A DNA stretch of 5,335 nucleotides from the NCBI GenBank assembly GCA_902462665.1, contig CABQCM010000123.1:1-5335 (forward strand), read 5' to 3'. How positions within the stretch are numbered: position 1 is the first letter of the stretch; every line of letters begins with the position of its first letter. Shown here in pieces: positions 4,613 to 5,335 of this stretch. Under the pieces are notes generated by a model, which was not told where the DNA came from, did no database searches, and saw only the letters and a program-made list of their open reading frames with translations. The translations under genes and the position numbers were made by a program. This DNA comes from an uncultured Oscillospiraceae bacterium. GTDB taxonomy: Bacteria; Bacillota; Clostridia; Oscillospirales; Acutalibacteraceae.

Positions 4613-5335
4613 TTAAGTTAAAACCATCACATTTTTCGTTCCTAAAATGTGCTTTAGCTGGCGTAGCATGGGGTCGTTCAGCTCCACCCATTGTTCCCTT
4701 GGTGAACGCAGCCGTTTGCCGGTGTCCCTGCATTTGAAATAAACCGGCGTCGGGCCGGGAAATAAAGACAGCAGGGTTTTACACCGAAAGGCCGTTTCTC
4801 CCTCCAAAGAGTCAATCAGCAAATGCAGCCCGGGATATTTGGAAGGAGCCTTCTGCTCGTGCGACCGGTCAACTGGGGGCTGTGCCGATGGTTGAACCGA
4901 GACACGTCGATCCATTTCGTACGGCGGCGCGTTCAACGAGCCGTCTTCCGGCGCATACGAGCCGCTGCCCGCGCCGGACGGCTGCGCCGGGACGGGCGTA
5001 GGTGATTGGCGAATATCCTTCTCCCGAACGGTATGCGTCGGTACGCGTGCCTGAGCGGCCGGGGTCAGGCGTTCGCATATTAGCTGGGACTCTTTTTCCT
5101 CCCGTAGGCTGGCGCGCCCCTCACAGAGTAATATCCGCCCCTCCTCCAACAGACGAGAAAACTCCGAAAGCTTTTTTGGAAAAACAATCATCTCGACCGT
5201 GCCGCTCATATCCTCCAAGGTGACATAGGCCATCGGTTCATCCCGCTTTGTGGATTTGACCCGCACCGCGCCGACCACGGCGAGCAGACGCACCGAAGCG
5301 CCGTCGGCAATGCCCGAGTCCTCTTCCCCCGCTGC
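4613..5335 (-). CDS. dnaE: DNA polymerase III subunit alpha (DnaE), C-terminal 240 residues
   Basis: Partial gene: the reading frame is open to the right edge and ends at TAA (4615-4613). The visible part begins in the OB-fold region that follows the polymerase core: VRLLAVVGAVRVKSTKR, then the MAYVTLEDMSGTVEMIVFPK block typical of DnaE OB domains (visible residues about 35-54), which binds single-stranded template. A Pro/Ala/Ser/Gln-rich stretch of about 73 residues (visible residues 92-164, DNA 4844-5062) follows and looks like a disordered linker. The end is a small domain (165-240) with SKYPGLHLLI, GPTPVYFKC and a terminal LGTKNVMVL, similar to the tails of clostridial DnaE. The catalytic PHP and polymerase domains lie outside the window. 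pfkA follows on the same strand. Confidence 0.92.
   Translation of the reverse strand, partial: AAGEEDSGIADGASVRLLAVVGAVRVKSTKRDEPMAYVTLEDMSGTVEMIVFPKKLSEFSRLLEEGRILLCEGRASLREEKESQLICERLTPAAQARVPTHTVREKDIRQSPTPVPAQPSGAGSGSYAPEDGSLNAPPYEMDRRVSVQPSAQPPVDRSHEQKAPSKYPGLHLLIDSLEGETAFRCKTLLSLFPGPTPVYFKCRDTGKRLRSPREQWVELNDPMLRQLKHILGTKNVMVLT

Noticed and set aside
4543..4737. 64-codon plus-strand frame at the dnaE 3' end
   Set aside because: It is mostly antisense to dnaE and the pfkA promoter region, with no ribosome site or recognisable domain.

Overview
The window looks like chromosomal DNA of a spore-forming, fairly GC-rich member of the Clostridia, possibly an Oscillospiraceae/Ruminococcaceae-type anaerobe. 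The evidence is a cotJA-cotJB spore-coat pair, a clostridial-style Mrp with an N-terminal cysteine cluster, the dnaE-pfkA gene order common in clostridia, strong AGGAGG-type Shine-Dalgarno sites, sigma-A-like promoters, and GC-rich genes separated by very AT-rich gaps. The family-level placement is inference.

Layout. Positions 1-342 (minus) hold the 5' part of a sporulation operon: complete cotJA, overlapping by ATGA with cotJB, which runs off the left edge. Positions 343-627 are a divergent control region with a possible sporulation-type -10 for cotJA, an AT-rich block, and a convincing sigma-A promoter with a leader hairpin for the plus-strand gene. Positions 628-1452 (plus) encode an Mrp/ApbC-type Fe-S carrier ATPase, closed by a strong intrinsic terminator at 1476-1514. 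Positions 1581-2666 encode the adenine DNA glycosylase MutY, starting at TTG, and 2728-3165 encode RNase HI, starting at GTG. Both act in genome maintenance and are probably co-transcribed.

Positions 3166-3525 have no gene. They hold the least expected element of the window: two tandem copies of a ~93 bp unit in which inverted repeats make up three potential hairpins. The array begins inside the last codons of rnhA. It is followed by about 110 bp with nothing recognisable and then a strong terminator hairpin at 3461-3496 between the convergent rnhA and pfkA.

The right part is on the minus strand. dnaE (DNA polymerase III alpha, C-terminal 240 residues only) enters from the right edge and is followed by pfkA (ATP-dependent 6-phosphofructokinase), which has its own promoter in the dnaE-pfkA gap. 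No defence, phage or biosynthetic system is visible. The protein genes are ordinary housekeeping and sporulation genes, and the structured repeat is the only candidate for something undescribed.
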